From assembly GCF_028622115.1 (NCBI RefSeq), contig NZ_CP097263.1, forward strand, positions 2,108,001-2,172,000: 64,000 nt of DNA. The letters run 5' to 3'. Below, piece by piece: positions 15,533 to 23,220 of this stretch. A program made the position numbers and the translations under genes. Position 1 is the stretch's first letter; every line of letters starts with the position of its first letter. The DNA comes from Kutzneria chonburiensis (GTDB taxonomy: Bacteria; Actinomycetota; Actinomycetes; Mycobacteriales; Pseudonocardiaceae). Under the pieces are notes generated by a model. The model had not been told where the DNA came from. It saw only the letters and a list, made by a program, of their open reading frames with translations, and searched no databases.

Positions 15533-16222
15533 ATGAACAAGTTCGTCTCCGCGCTCGCGGTCCTGACCGTCGGCGGCACCGTGCTGGCCAGTGGCGTCGC
15601 CACTGCCGCCGCGGCGCCGGTCAGCTCCAACGCCCACAAGCCGCACAACGTCGCGAGAAGCACTGCGGCGGCGCACGGCAAGGCGTCCACGCTGAAGTCG
15701 ACCACGGCGGGCAAGGCGCAGGCCAAGGCCGCGACGCCGAAGCTCGACGCCAATGCCTCCGTCGTGCTGAAGCAGTACAACTTCCTCAGCTACCGCGCGC
15801 TGGACGCCGACACCGACACGCTCGGCGCCAACGGCACCCGCGTGCAGCTGTGGGACGACGCCGGCAGCGACGCCGCCAACCAGACGTGGGTCTACACCGG
15901 CACCGACACCGCCGGCCTGTACAAGATCAACAACCTGGCCAGCGGCCGCGCCCTCGACGCCGACTCGGACACCCTCGGCGGCAACGGCACGGTCGTGCAG
16001 CTGTGGGACGACCTGGGCAACGGCCAGGCCAACCAGCTGTGGTGGCTGATCGACACCGGTTACTACGACGTCGACAGCGGCAATGAGCTGTACAAGTGGC
16101 AGAACTACGCCAGCGGCCGGGTGCTCGACGCCGACTCGGACACCGTCGCCGACAACGGCACCACCGTGCAGCTGTGGGACGACCTCGGCGTGGACGCGTT
16201 CAACCAGGACTGGGAGTTCTGA
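15533..16222 (+). CDS. Secreted ricin-type beta-trefoil lectin-like protein
   Basis: A 229-residue exported protein. A Sec signal peptide (about residues 1-28, ending ATAAAAA) is followed by an Ala/Lys/Thr-rich linker and one ricin B beta-trefoil of about 145 residues. Three homologous repeats each carry LDAD[ST]DT and VQLWDD blocks, spaced 45-55 residues apart. Two repeats end in NQ-W aromatic signatures typical of carbohydrate-binding subdomains. No catalytic domain is attached, so it is a free-standing lectin-like protein. GAGAGGGAAAT precedes the ATG at 15533. Sugar specificity is unknown. Confidence 0.92.
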   Translation: MNKFVSALAVLTVGGTVLASGVATAAAAPVSSNAHKPHNVARSTAAAHGKASTLKSTTAGKAQAKAATPKLDANASVVLKQYNFLSYRALDADTDTLGANGTRVQLWDDAGSDAANQTWVYTGTDTAGLYKINNLASGRALDADSDTLGGNGTVVQLWDDLGNGQANQLWWLIDTGYYDVDSGNELYKWQNYASGRVLDADSDTVADNGTTVQLWDDLGVDAFNQDWEF

Positions 16223-16236
16223 GTCTTAGCGCGAAC

Positions 16237-16271
16237 AACGGGGTGTGGGGCCGACGGCCTCACACCCCGTT
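16237..16271. terminator. Bidirectional hairpin terminator
   Basis: An 11-bp perfect stem, AACGGGGTGTG (16237-16247) with its complement at 16261-16271, around a 13-nt loop. It lies between the convergent lectin and LLM-oxidoreductase genes. Confidence 0.75.
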
Positions 16272-16273
16272 CG

Positions 16274-17233
16274 TCAGTTGCCGCGCAGCGCCGGCAGCAG
16301 CTCGTCACGGGCGAAGGTGAAGAACTCGTCCTGGTGCTGGCCGCCGATCTGGACCAGGGCGACGTCGGTGAACCCGGCGTCCAGGAACTCCGTGACGGCA
16401 TCGACGATCGGCTTCACGTCCGGTCCGCACGGGATCGCGGCGGCGACGTCGTCCGGCCGCACGTACTGCGTGGCGGCGGCGAAAGCGGCGGGACCGGGAA
16501 GCTCGGAGTTGACCTTCCAGCCGCCGCCGAACCAGCGGAACTGCTCGTGCGCGCGCTGAACCGCGGCTTCCTCGTCACGGTCGAAGCAGATCGGCAGCTG
16601 GCCGATGATCCGCTCGGCGTCCGGCGCGGCCTTTCGCCACGCCTGGCACAGCGCCTTGTCCGGCTCGACGGCGATCATCAGGTCGGCGCTGGGCGCGAAC
16701 AGCTCGACCGACTGCGGCCCCGACACGGCCACGCCGACTGGAACCCGCTGCTCGGGCAGGTCCCACAGCTTGGCCGAGTCGACCCGGAAGTGCTTGCCGG
16801 TGAAGTCGAGGTGGCCGCCGTTGAACAGCCGCGAGATGATCTCCAGAGCCTCGCTCAGCATCTCGTGCCGCACGTTGACCGGCGGCCAGCCGCGGCCGAT
16901 CACGTGCTCGTTGAGGTTCTCCCCGGCGCCGAGGCCGAGGGTGAACCGGTTGTCCGACAACAACTGGACGGTCGCCGCCTGCTGGGCCACGACCGTCGGG
17001 TGGTAGCGCATGGTCGGGCAGGTGACGTAGGTCATCAGGCGTACCCGCTCGGTGGCCCGGGCGATCGCGCCGAGCACGGCCCAGGCGTTGGGCGCGTGGC
17101 CCTGCTCGGTCAGCCAGGGGAAGTAGTGGTCGCTGATCACCTCGAAGTCGAAGCCGGCCTGCTCGGCCCGCACGGCGTGCTCGACGAGCTCGCGCGGCCC
17201 GGCCTGTTCCGTCATCAGGGTGTAGCCGATCAT
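16274..17233 (-). CDS. F420-dependent LLM-class oxidoreductase (paralogue 1)
   Basis: A 319-residue luciferase-like TIM-barrel protein of the F420-dependent glucose-6-phosphate-dehydrogenase-like group. Diagnostic segments are GFDFEVISDHYFPW (about residues 28-41), TYVTCPTMRYHP (about 68-79), FTLGLGAGENLNEHV (about 97-111) and VGVAVSGPQSVELF (about 163-176). Members transfer hydride to or from cofactor F420 on sugar phosphates or other substrates. The start is the ATG at 17233, with GGGAGAGG 8-10 nt upstream. It is a clear paralogue of the gene at 19533-20501, and the pair brackets an MFS transporter and a stress protein. Confidence 0.92.
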   Translation of the reverse strand: MIGYTLMTEQAGPRELVEHAVRAEQAGFDFEVISDHYFPWLTEQGHAPNAWAVLGAIARATERVRLMTYVTCPTMRYHPTVVAQQAATVQLLSDNRFTLGLGAGENLNEHVIGRGWPPVNVRHEMLSEALEIISRLFNGGHLDFTGKHFRVDSAKLWDLPEQRVPVGVAVSGPQSVELFAPSADLMIAVEPDKALCQAWRKAAPDAERIIGQLPICFDRDEEAAVQRAHEQFRWFGGGWKVNSELPGPAAFAAATQYVRPDDVAAAIPCGPDVKPIVDAVTEFLDAGFTDVALVQIGGQHQDEFFTFARDELLPALRGN

Positions 17234-17326
17234 CACGAACCTCTCCCGGGTGGACGTCTGTTCGGCCCGGATACCCGAACGTCGGGGACATAAGCCGGAT
17301 TGTGCCGACGGCCGGCGGGGTAGCCG

Positions 17327-18766
17327 GTGCCCATGACGACCACAGACGTCCCGGCCCGGATGGATCGGCTGCCGTGGTCGCGGTGGCACTGGACGGTCCT
17401 GATCGGGCTGGGCACGGTGTGGATCCTGGACGGCCTCGAGGTCACCATCGTCGGCGCGCTGGGGGAGCGGCTGACCGATCCGGGCAGCGGCCTGCACCTG
17501 ACCGAGACCGAGGTCGGGCTGGCCGCGTCCTGCTACGTGATCGGGGCCGTGCTGGGCTCGCTCGGCTTCGGCTATCTGACCGACCGGCTGGGCCGCAAGA
17601 AGCTCTTCCTCGTCACGCTGGCGCTGTACCTGGCCGCGACCGTGCTGACGGCGTTCTCGTTCAACCCGATCTGGTTCTTCGCGATGCGGTTCCTCACCGG
17701 GGCCGGCGTCGGCGGCGAGTACGCGGCGATCAACTCGGCCATCGACGAGCTGGTCCCGGCCCGCCTGCGCGGCCGCGTCGACCTGCTGGTCAACGGCTCG
17801 TACTGGCTGGGCGCGGGTGCCGGCGCGGCCCTGACCCTGCTGCTGTTGAACCCGGCCCTGTTCGCGGAGAACCTGGGCTGGCGGCTGGCTTTCGGCCTCG
17901 GGGCCGTGCTCGGCGTCGGCATCCTGCTGGTACGCCGCACCGTGCCGGAGAGCCCGCGCTGGCTGTTCACCCACGGTCGGGCCAAGGAGGCCGATCGGCT
18001 GGTCGGCGAGATCGAGGAGCAGGTGTCGGCGCAGACCGGCCAGAAGCTCGAGCCCGTGCACGACACGATCGACGTGCACGAGCGGGACAGCAACGGTTTC
18101 GGCGTCATCGGCCGCACGCTGGTGCGGAAGTATCCCCGGCGCACGCTGCTCGGGCTCGGGCTGTTCGTCGGGCAGGCGTTCCTGTACAACGCGGTGTACT
18201 TCACGCAGGCGTTGGTGCTGGCCAAGTTCTTCGGCATCTCCGGCACGAGCGTCGGCGGCTTCCTCATCCCGCTGGCCGCCGGCAGCCTGCTCGGGCCGCT
18301 GGTGCTCGGCCGGCTGTTCGACACCGTCGGCCGCCGGGCGATGATCGCCGCCACCTATCTCGGCTCGGGCCTGCTGCTGGTCGTGACGGCCGTGCTGTTC
18401 GAGCAGAACCTGTTGTCCGCGTGGACGTTGACCATCGCCTGGAGCGTGGTGTTCTTCCTGGCCTCGGCCGGCTCCAGCGCCGCCTACCTGACCGTGTCGG
18501 AGATCTTCCCGCTGGAGATACGGGCCATGGCGATCGCCCTGTTCTACTCCGTGGGCACGGGTCTTGGCGGCATCATCGGGCCGGTGCTGTTCGGCAGCCT
18601 GGTGTCCACCGGCAGTGTGGCCATGGTGGCCATCGGCTACTACCTGGGCGCGGCCGTGATGATGGCCGGCGGCGTCATCGAGCTGTTCATCGGCGTGGAG
18701 GCGGCGCAGAAGTCGTTGGAGGACATCGCCAGCCCGCTGTCGGCCGAGGAGCCCGAGGCCGCGTGA
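17327..18766 (+). CDS. MFS sugar/metabolite:proton symporter
   Basis: A 479-residue, 12-helix transporter. Between helices 2 and 3 lies [13 protein letters not shown], the MFS loop motif. PESPRWLF after helix 6 is the sugar-porter signature, followed by a long central loop and a second six-helix bundle. It therefore belongs to the sugar-porter branch or the related metabolite:H+ symporters; the substrate is unknown. GTG at 17327 is favoured by the GGCGGGG about 6 nt upstream, with ATG 17333 as an alternative. It diverges from the first F420 enzyme and precedes the universal-stress gene on the same strand. Confidence 0.92.
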   Translation: MPMTTTDVPARMDRLPWSRWHWTVLIGLGTVWILDGLEVTIVGALGERLTDPGSGLHLTETEVGLAASCYVIGAVLGSLGFGYLTDRLGRKKLFLVTLALYLAATVLTAFSFNPIWFFAMRFLTGAGVGGEYAAINSAIDELVPARLRGRVDLLVNGSYWLGAGAGAALTLLLLNPALFAENLGWRLAFGLGAVLGVGILLVRRTVPESPRWLFTHGRAKEADRLVGEIEEQVSAQTGQKLEPVHDTIDVHERDSNGFGVIGRTLVRKYPRRTLLGLGLFVGQAFLYNAVYFTQALVLAKFFGISGTSVGGFLIPLAAGSLLGPLVLGRLFDTVGRRAMIAATYLGSGLLLVVTAVLFEQNLLSAWTLTIAWSVVFFLASAGSSAAYLTVSEIFPLEIRAMAIALFYSVGTGLGGIIGPVLFGSLVSTGSVAMVAIGYYLGAAVMMAGGVIELFIGVEAAQKSLEDIASPLSAEEPEAA

Positions 18767-18799
18767 CATGATCGTCAACTGACAACGGGTGTGAAACCC

Positions 18800-18827
18800 T
18801 TGCCGGCCGGGAATCCCACGGTACAAC
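18800..18827 (+). promoter_or_regulatory. Candidate promoter TTGCCG-N16-TACAAC for the universal stress gene
   Basis: A -35-like TTGCCG (18800-18805) and a -10-like TACAAC (18822-18827) are spaced by 16 bp, with the small palindrome GGGAATCCC between them. It lies about 37 bp before the GTG start. Supported by spacing only. Confidence 0.35.
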
Positions 18828-18864
18828 GGTCCATTTGGGACCGTCTGACAGCCAGGGGTTCGAC

Positions 18865-19536
18865 GTGGTTGCACGCAGCGAGCGGAGACGGACCGCGCTG
18901 TTCATTCCCAGTCAGGTGATGCGGGTTCGCCCCGGTCGGGTGACCGTGGGCACTGACGGTTCGTACTGGGGACAGCTGGCCCTGGGCTGGGCGGTGCGCC
19001 ATGCCCACCGCGCCGGGCTGGAGCTGGACGTCTACGAGGCCGACCGGCGGTTCGAGCTGATCCCGGCCGACCTGCCGGCCGACATCGGCACCGGCTCGGC
19101 GCTGCGGTCGTATCCGATGCTTCCGGTCCGGATCCGCAGCAGCGGACCCGACCCGGCGGCAGCGCTGCTGGAGGCCGCGACCGAGACCGGACTGCTCGTG
19201 GTCGGTTGCCGTGGCCAGCACAAATGCCACCTCGGCGTCGGCCACCACGCCCTGTTGCTGGCCCAGACCGCGACCTCCGACGTCGTTGTCGTTCGGGGCC
19301 GGCCGCAGGCCGTGCACGGCGAGTTCCGCAAGGTCACGGCCTGGGTGGGGGAGGACGACACCATCGTTTCCCGGGCGCGGGAGTGTGCCCGGGCCACCCG
19401 GTCGGTGCTGGAGATCGTGCGGCAGGAACCCGGTGGAGGGGTCCCGGATACGACCGACCTGGTCGTGGTGCGGCGCGGTCCGTCCGTCCGAACCGCGCTG
19501 CACCACGCCACCTGCCCGGTGTACGTCGTCAGCTAG
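18865..19536 (+). CDS. Universal stress protein-like (UspA superfamily)
   Basis: A 223-residue protein related to universal stress proteins. The first strand, RVTVGTDGSYWGQLALGWAV, holds the family's nucleotide-loop aspartate. A second typical block is GLLVVGCRGQHKCHLGVGHH, where a G-x2-G-x9-G-type ATP motif is only partly conserved, then TSDVVVVRG. A shorter, degenerate second Usp-like half follows. The GTG at 18865 has CAGGGGT upstream; the longer TTG start at 18835 would overlap the promoter. Its stop codon shares a CTAG with the opposite-strand gene. Confidence 0.78.
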   Translation: MVARSERRRTALFIPSQVMRVRPGRVTVGTDGSYWGQLALGWAVRHAHRAGLELDVYEADRRFELIPADLPADIGTGSALRSYPMLPVRIRSSGPDPAAALLEAATETGLLVVGCRGQHKCHLGVGHHALLLAQTATSDVVVVRGRPQAVHGEFRKVTAWVGEDDTIVSRARECARATRSVLEIVRQEPGGGVPDTTDLVVVRRGPSVRTALHHATCPVYVVS

Positions 19537-20501
19537 ACCGGCGTGAGCTCGGGCAGCTCACGCAGCACGTGCTCGGTCCAGAACTCGAAGAACTGGTCCT
19601 GGTCGGGCCCGATCTGCTGGATGTAGACCTCGTCGTAGCCAGCGTCGATGAAGGTGCGGAGCTGGTCGAGGTAGCGCTTCGGATCGGGCCCGCACGGCAC
19701 CGCCTCGGCGACCATGTCCGGCGTGACCAGGGTGCTGGCCTGCTCGAAGTGCCGCGGCGTCGGCAGCACCTGGGCCAGCTCGCCGGGCAGCTGCTCGTTG
19801 GGCCACAACCGGTGGGCGGTTTCGATCGCCTCACGCTCGTCGGGCGCGTAGCACACCTTGAAACCGCCCTGCGCCGGCCTGCTGCCGCCGCCGGACTCGC
19901 GGAACGTGTCGATCAGCTCCGGATTCGGCTGCACGCAGGCGAATCCGTCGCCGATCCGGCCGGCCAGGGTGGCGGCCTTGGGGCCGAAGCCGGAGACGTA
20001 GATCGGCACCGGGTCGGCCGGCCGCGTGAAGATCTCGGCCTGCTCCACCGTGTAGTGCTGGCCGTGATGGGTGACCGGGCCACCCTTGTGCAGCTTGCGG
20101 ATCACCTCGACGGCTTCCTCCAACATGGACAGTCGCACGTCGGCGGTCGGCCAGGCGTCGCCGAAGATGTGCTCGTTCAGTGCTTCGCCGCTGCCCACGC
20201 CGAGCGTGAACCGGCCTTCGCACTGGACGGCGGCCGTAGCCGCCGCCTGGGCCAGCACGGCCGGGTGGATCCGCACGGTCGGGCAGGTGACCGCGGTCGT
20301 GATCGGCAGCGTCGTGCGCTCGGACAGCGCGCCGATGACCGACCACACGAACGGGCTGTTGCCCTGCTCGTGGTTCCACGGGTGGTAGTGGTCGGAGATC
20401 CACAGCCGGCTGAAGCCCGCGCGTTCGGCGAGGGTCGCCTGGCGCACCAGCTCCCGGGGGCCGAACTCCTCGCTGGACAGGAAGTAACCGATACTCACCA
20501 T
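19533..20501 (-). CDS. F420-dependent LLM-class oxidoreductase (paralogue 2)
   Basis: A 322-residue paralogue of the 16274-17233 protein, with the same block order: FSRLWISDHYHPWNHEQGNS, TAVTCPTVRIHPAVLAQ, FTLGVGSGEALNEHIFG and VPIYVSGFGPKAATLAG. It ends in an aromatic segment, DQDQFFEFWTEHVLREL. It is probably an F420-linked sugar-phosphate or alcohol dehydrogenase. The terminal TAG overlaps the stress gene's TAG as a CTAG palindrome used by both strands. A 14-bp palindrome lies 6 bp upstream of its ATG. Confidence 0.92.
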   Translation of the reverse strand: MVSIGYFLSSEEFGPRELVRQATLAERAGFSRLWISDHYHPWNHEQGNSPFVWSVIGALSERTTLPITTAVTCPTVRIHPAVLAQAAATAAVQCEGRFTLGVGSGEALNEHIFGDAWPTADVRLSMLEEAVEVIRKLHKGGPVTHHGQHYTVEQAEIFTRPADPVPIYVSGFGPKAATLAGRIGDGFACVQPNPELIDTFRESGGGSRPAQGGFKVCYAPDEREAIETAHRLWPNEQLPGELAQVLPTPRHFEQASTLVTPDMVAEAVPCGPDPKRYLDQLRTFIDAGYDEVYIQQIGPDQDQFFEFWTEHVLRELPELTPV

Positions 20502-20506
20502 GTCGT

Positions 20507-20520
20507 GCCGGGTACCCGGC
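20507..20520. promoter_or_regulatory. 14-bp palindrome in divergent promoter
   Basis: GCCGGGTACCCGGC is perfectly self-complementary. It lies between the start of the F420 enzyme and the divergent coiled-coil gene, overlapping the former's ribosome-site region. It is a possible operator, but nothing else supports this. Confidence 0.35.
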
Positions 20521-20551
20521 GGATTCCGGTCGAACCGGGTTAGGCTCGGCC

Positions 20552-21274
20552 ATGGACCTGGACGAGGCGATGGACCGGCTCTACGGGCGGCCGCGGGCGG
20601 AGTTCATCGCCGCGCGGGACAAGCTGGCCAAGTCCCAGCCGGGGTTGGCCGACCGCATCCGCAAGCTGCGCAAGCCCACCGTCGCCGCGTGGCAGGCCAA
20701 CCACCTCTCCCGGACCCGCCGCAAGGACATCGCCGCCCTGGTCGACATCGGCCGTCAGCTGCGGGCCGCGCAGGAAAGTCTGAACGGTCCCGAGCTCCGT
20801 GAGCTGTCCGGCCGGCGGGCCGGCGCCCTGGACAAGCTCGTGGCGCGGCTACCCGATGCCGCCCCCGACCTGCGGGAGCTGCTGGAACGTTCCATCGCCG
20901 ACCCTGCCGCCGCCGACGACCTGCTGGCTGGCCGCTTGGTGACCATGCCCGAGACCACCGGCTGGGGCTTTGGCGACGCCCCGCTCGTGGCCAGCACTGC
21001 TCCCGTCGACCGCAAGCGCGCCGAGGAACGCCGCCGCGCCCAGCAGGCCTTCGACGACGCCACGGCCGCGTCAGAGGAGGCCCAGCAGCAGCTCGACGCC
21101 GCTGAGGCCGAGTTGCAGTCGCGTACCGACCATGTGCAGCGGCTCCAGAACGACCTGGTTGAGGCCCGCCGCGCCCGGGACGCCGCCGCCACCGCGGCAA
21201 AGGAGCGTCGGCAGGAGGTTCAGCGCCGCGCCAAGGACGTGCGGACGGCGGAAGCCAGGCTTGCCGGCTTGTAG
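20552..21274 (+). CDS. Actinobacterial coiled-coil protein of unknown function (240 aa)
   Basis: A soluble protein with an N-terminal region LYGRPRAEFIAARDKLAK (about residues 8-25) and RKLRKPTVAAWQANHLSR. Both look like a conserved actinobacterial family seen in many genomes without function. The C-terminal third is a long coiled coil (residues ~150-240) dense in Ala, Glu, Arg and Gln. The ATG at 20552 sits 5 bp after a TAGGCT -10-like box (20541-20546), indicating leaderless translation. No catalytic motif is visible. It is followed by a tiny membrane protein on the same strand. Confidence 0.75.
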   Translation: MDLDEAMDRLYGRPRAEFIAARDKLAKSQPGLADRIRKLRKPTVAAWQANHLSRTRRKDIAALVDIGRQLRAAQESLNGPELRELSGRRAGALDKLVARLPDAAPDLRELLERSIADPAAADDLLAGRLVTMPETTGWGFGDAPLVASTAPVDRKRAEERRRAQQAFDDATAASEEAQQQLDAAEAELQSRTDHVQRLQNDLVEARRARDAAATAAKERRQEVQRRAKDVRTAEARLAGL

Positions 21275-21339
21275 CTGTTTGATCATCAGACGGAGCGGGT
21301 ATCTCAAGGTTCCCTGAATGTCCTCCACGGAGGTGTCTG

Positions 21340-21498
21340 ATGCTTGGTCTTATCGGTCTGCTGCTGGTGATCTGGCTGGTGTGCGCCGTTGTCGGCGCGG
21401 TGGTGAAGGGCCTGGTATGGCTGCTGATCCTCGGCGTCGTGCTGTTCGTCATCACCGCGGTGGTGGGCTGGGTGAAGCGCGAGGCGCTACGCCGCTGA
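21340..21498 (+). CDS. Small hydrophobic membrane protein (52 aa)
   Basis: The ATG at 21340 lies 5 nt after a CGGAGGTG ribosome site and opens a 52-codon frame ending TGA at 21498. The product is almost wholly hydrophobic, with two membrane segments separated by a short GAVVKG turn, and a basic C-terminus (KREALRR). Good ribosome site, codon bias and an immediately following terminator support it as real. Function unknown; small proteins of this type are common in actinobacteria. Confidence 0.7.
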   Translation: MLGLIGLLLVIWLVCAVVGAVVKGLVWLLILGVVLFVITAVVGWVKREALRR

Positions 21499-21506
21499 GG
21501 CCGGTC

Positions 21507-21539
21507 GTCGTCGGCCGCCACTGAGTGGCGGCCGACGAC
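21507..21539. terminator. Strong bidirectional hairpin terminator
   Basis: A 15-bp perfect stem, GTCGTCGGCCGCCAC (21507-21521) with its complement at 21525-21539, around the loop TGA. It is 9 bp after the small membrane protein and 6 bp from the end of the converging formate dehydrogenase operon. Confidence 0.8.
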
Positions 21540-21544
21540 CTGCC

Positions 21545-22426
21545 TCAGGATTTCTGTGGCGTGACGGTGTATTTCGGGTCCTCGGCGGATTGCACGCCGG
21601 CCTGGAACAGGCCGAGCCTGGTGCACGCGGAGCCGGCCAACAACGCCGCCCCGGCAACGGTTGCGGCGATGCGGCTGCGACGGCCCAGCAGCGCACCGGT
21701 GATCGCGCCGCCGATGGTCAACACCTCGGCCGCCTTCAGCAGTGTGCCGGCCTTTCCCTCATGATGGGTCTCGGCAATCATACCGAGTCGTGACCGCATC
21801 CGGTGCATGGCAAGGGTTTCCAACGCCGTGCCGAACACGGCGGCCCTCCGCGCCGGACCGGCTTCGGCCGGCGAAGCGGCGATCATGCCCAGTCCGGCCG
21901 CCGCCGTCGCCGCCGAGCCGACGAACACGAACGGCATCTCCCGATATCCGTTGTGCCAGGCGGGCGTGGCCGTGTCGGAGATCAGCACGGCCGTGTACGA
22001 GGCAACCGCCGGCCCCAGCAGACCCGCCCCGATGGTCGCCGCCCGGCCAACTCCCGGCAGGATCCCGGTGACCGCGGTCGCCGCCGCGACGCCCGCCGCC
22101 GGACCGTATCCGGCCAGCAGCCACGATCCGACGCTCATCGGCGAGGTCGGCTTGACCACCCGCAGCATGTTCACGAACCGGCCCGGCCGACCCAGATCGT
22201 GCACCAGCGCCGCCGCCGACGCCGAGATCGCCCCCAGCGCGGCAATCTTCCCTGCCCGCGCCAGCCCCGGCCTTGCGGTCAGCTCTGCCCCGGCGGCCAG
22301 CACAGAGGACGCCCCGGCCAGCCCGCCCAGGAACAGGTAGCCACCGATGTCCACCGGCGACCACACCGGCGCTTTGACCACCGGCCGGCCGTAGTACGAC
22401 ACCGGCCGTTCCTTCTCGCCCTTCAT
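21545..22426 (-). CDS. NrfD/polysulfide-reductase-type membrane subunit of formate dehydrogenase
   Basis: A 293-residue integral membrane protein with about eight hydrophobic helices, of the NrfD family. This is the quinone-interacting membrane subunit of many molybdo-iron-sulfur oxidoreductases. The N-terminus contains VWSPVDIGGYLFLGGLAG. LGRPGRFVNMLRVVKPTSPM and SVGSWLLAGYGP follow, both characteristic of NrfD. It has no haem ligands, unlike the cytochrome b subunit of E. coli Fdn. The ATG at 22426 overlaps the stop of the iron-sulfur subunit by 4 nt. It would pass electrons between the ferredoxin-like subunit and menaquinone, anchoring the complex in the membrane. Confidence 0.9.
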   Translation of the reverse strand: MKGEKERPVSYYGRPVVKAPVWSPVDIGGYLFLGGLAGASSVLAAGAELTARPGLARAGKIAALGAISASAAALVHDLGRPGRFVNMLRVVKPTSPMSVGSWLLAGYGPAAGVAAATAVTGILPGVGRAATIGAGLLGPAVASYTAVLISDTATPAWHNGYREMPFVFVGSAATAAAGLGMIAASPAEAGPARRAAVFGTALETLAMHRMRSRLGMIAETHHEGKAGTLLKAAEVLTIGGAITGALLGRRSRIAATVAGAALLAGSACTRLGLFQAGVQSAEDPKYTVTPQKS

Positions 22427-23220
22427 CGCCGGCCTCCGAAGAACGTGGCCGCCAGGCCGACCAACAGCGTCGCGGCGGCGACCCCGGCATGCCGCCACAT
22501 CGACGGCAGATCCCTTGTCGTGACAACGGGATCCGGCGGCAGGCCGTAGACCTCGGGCTCGTCCAACAGCAGGAAGAACGCGCCGGCACCGCCCACGCCG
22601 TCGGCCGGATTCTCGCCATACAGCTGAGCGGCGTCCATGCCTTGCTCGTGAAGCTCCTCGAGCCGGCCGGCGGCCCGTTCCCGTAGCTCGTCGAGCTCGC
22701 CGAACTGGATGGAGTCGGTCGGGCATGCCTTGGCGCAGGCCGGTTCCTGCCCGGCGCCGAGCCGGTCGTAACACATGGTGCACTTGAAGACGCGGCCGTC
22801 GTCGGGACGTTGGTCGATCACCCCGTACGGGCAGGCCGGCACGCAATAGCCGCAGCCGTTGCACACGTCCTCCTGCACGACGACCGTGCCGAACTCGGTC
22901 CGGAACAGCGCGCCGGTCGGGCAGACGTCCAAGCACGCGGCGTGCGTGCAGTGCTTGCACACGTCCGAGGACATCAGCCACTGAAAGTCCGGAGTGGACT
23001 GTCCAACCGTCGGCATTCCCAGATCTACGGCCGGCTTTTCGATAAAAGCGACGTGCCGCCAGGTGTCGGCGCCGAGCCCGCCGGTGTTGTCGAACGAGTT
23101 CCCGGTGAAGTTCAGGCCGTCCTCGGGGACGGCGTTCCACTCCTTGCACGCGACCTCGCACGCCTTGCATCCGATGCAGACGCTGGTGTCGGTGAAAAAG
23201 CCCATCCGCGCCACGCTCAC
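22423..23220 (-). CDS. Formate dehydrogenase iron-sulfur (beta) subunit
   Basis: A 265-residue four-cluster ferredoxin subunit. Four cysteine clusters are visible: VCIGCKACEVAC near residue 15, CKHCTHAACLDVCP near 88, CNGCGYCVPACP near 118, and CTMCYDRL plus ACAKACP near 147-170. A C-terminal hydrophobic helix (about 240-260) could tether it to the membrane. The GTG at 23220 overlaps the alpha-subunit stop (GTGA) and has GGAGG just upstream. It carries electrons from the catalytic subunit to the NrfD protein encoded next, with which it also overlaps by 4 nt. Confidence 0.95.
   Translation of the reverse strand: MSVARMGFFTDTSVCIGCKACEVACKEWNAVPEDGLNFTGNSFDNTGGLGADTWRHVAFIEKPAVDLGMPTVGQSTPDFQWLMSSDVCKHCTHAACLDVCPTGALFRTEFGTVVVQEDVCNGCGYCVPACPYGVIDQRPDDGRVFKCTMCYDRLGAGQEPACAKACPTDSIQFGELDELRERAAGRLEELHEQGMDAAQLYGENPADGVGGAGAFFLLLDEPEVYGLPPDPVVTTRDLPSMWRHAGVAAATLLVGLAATFFGGRR

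Noticed and set aside
16574-18354. Minus- and plus-strand frames overlapping the LLM and MFS genes
   Set aside because: All are Arg/Pro/Gly-rich shadow frames of the two recognised genes.
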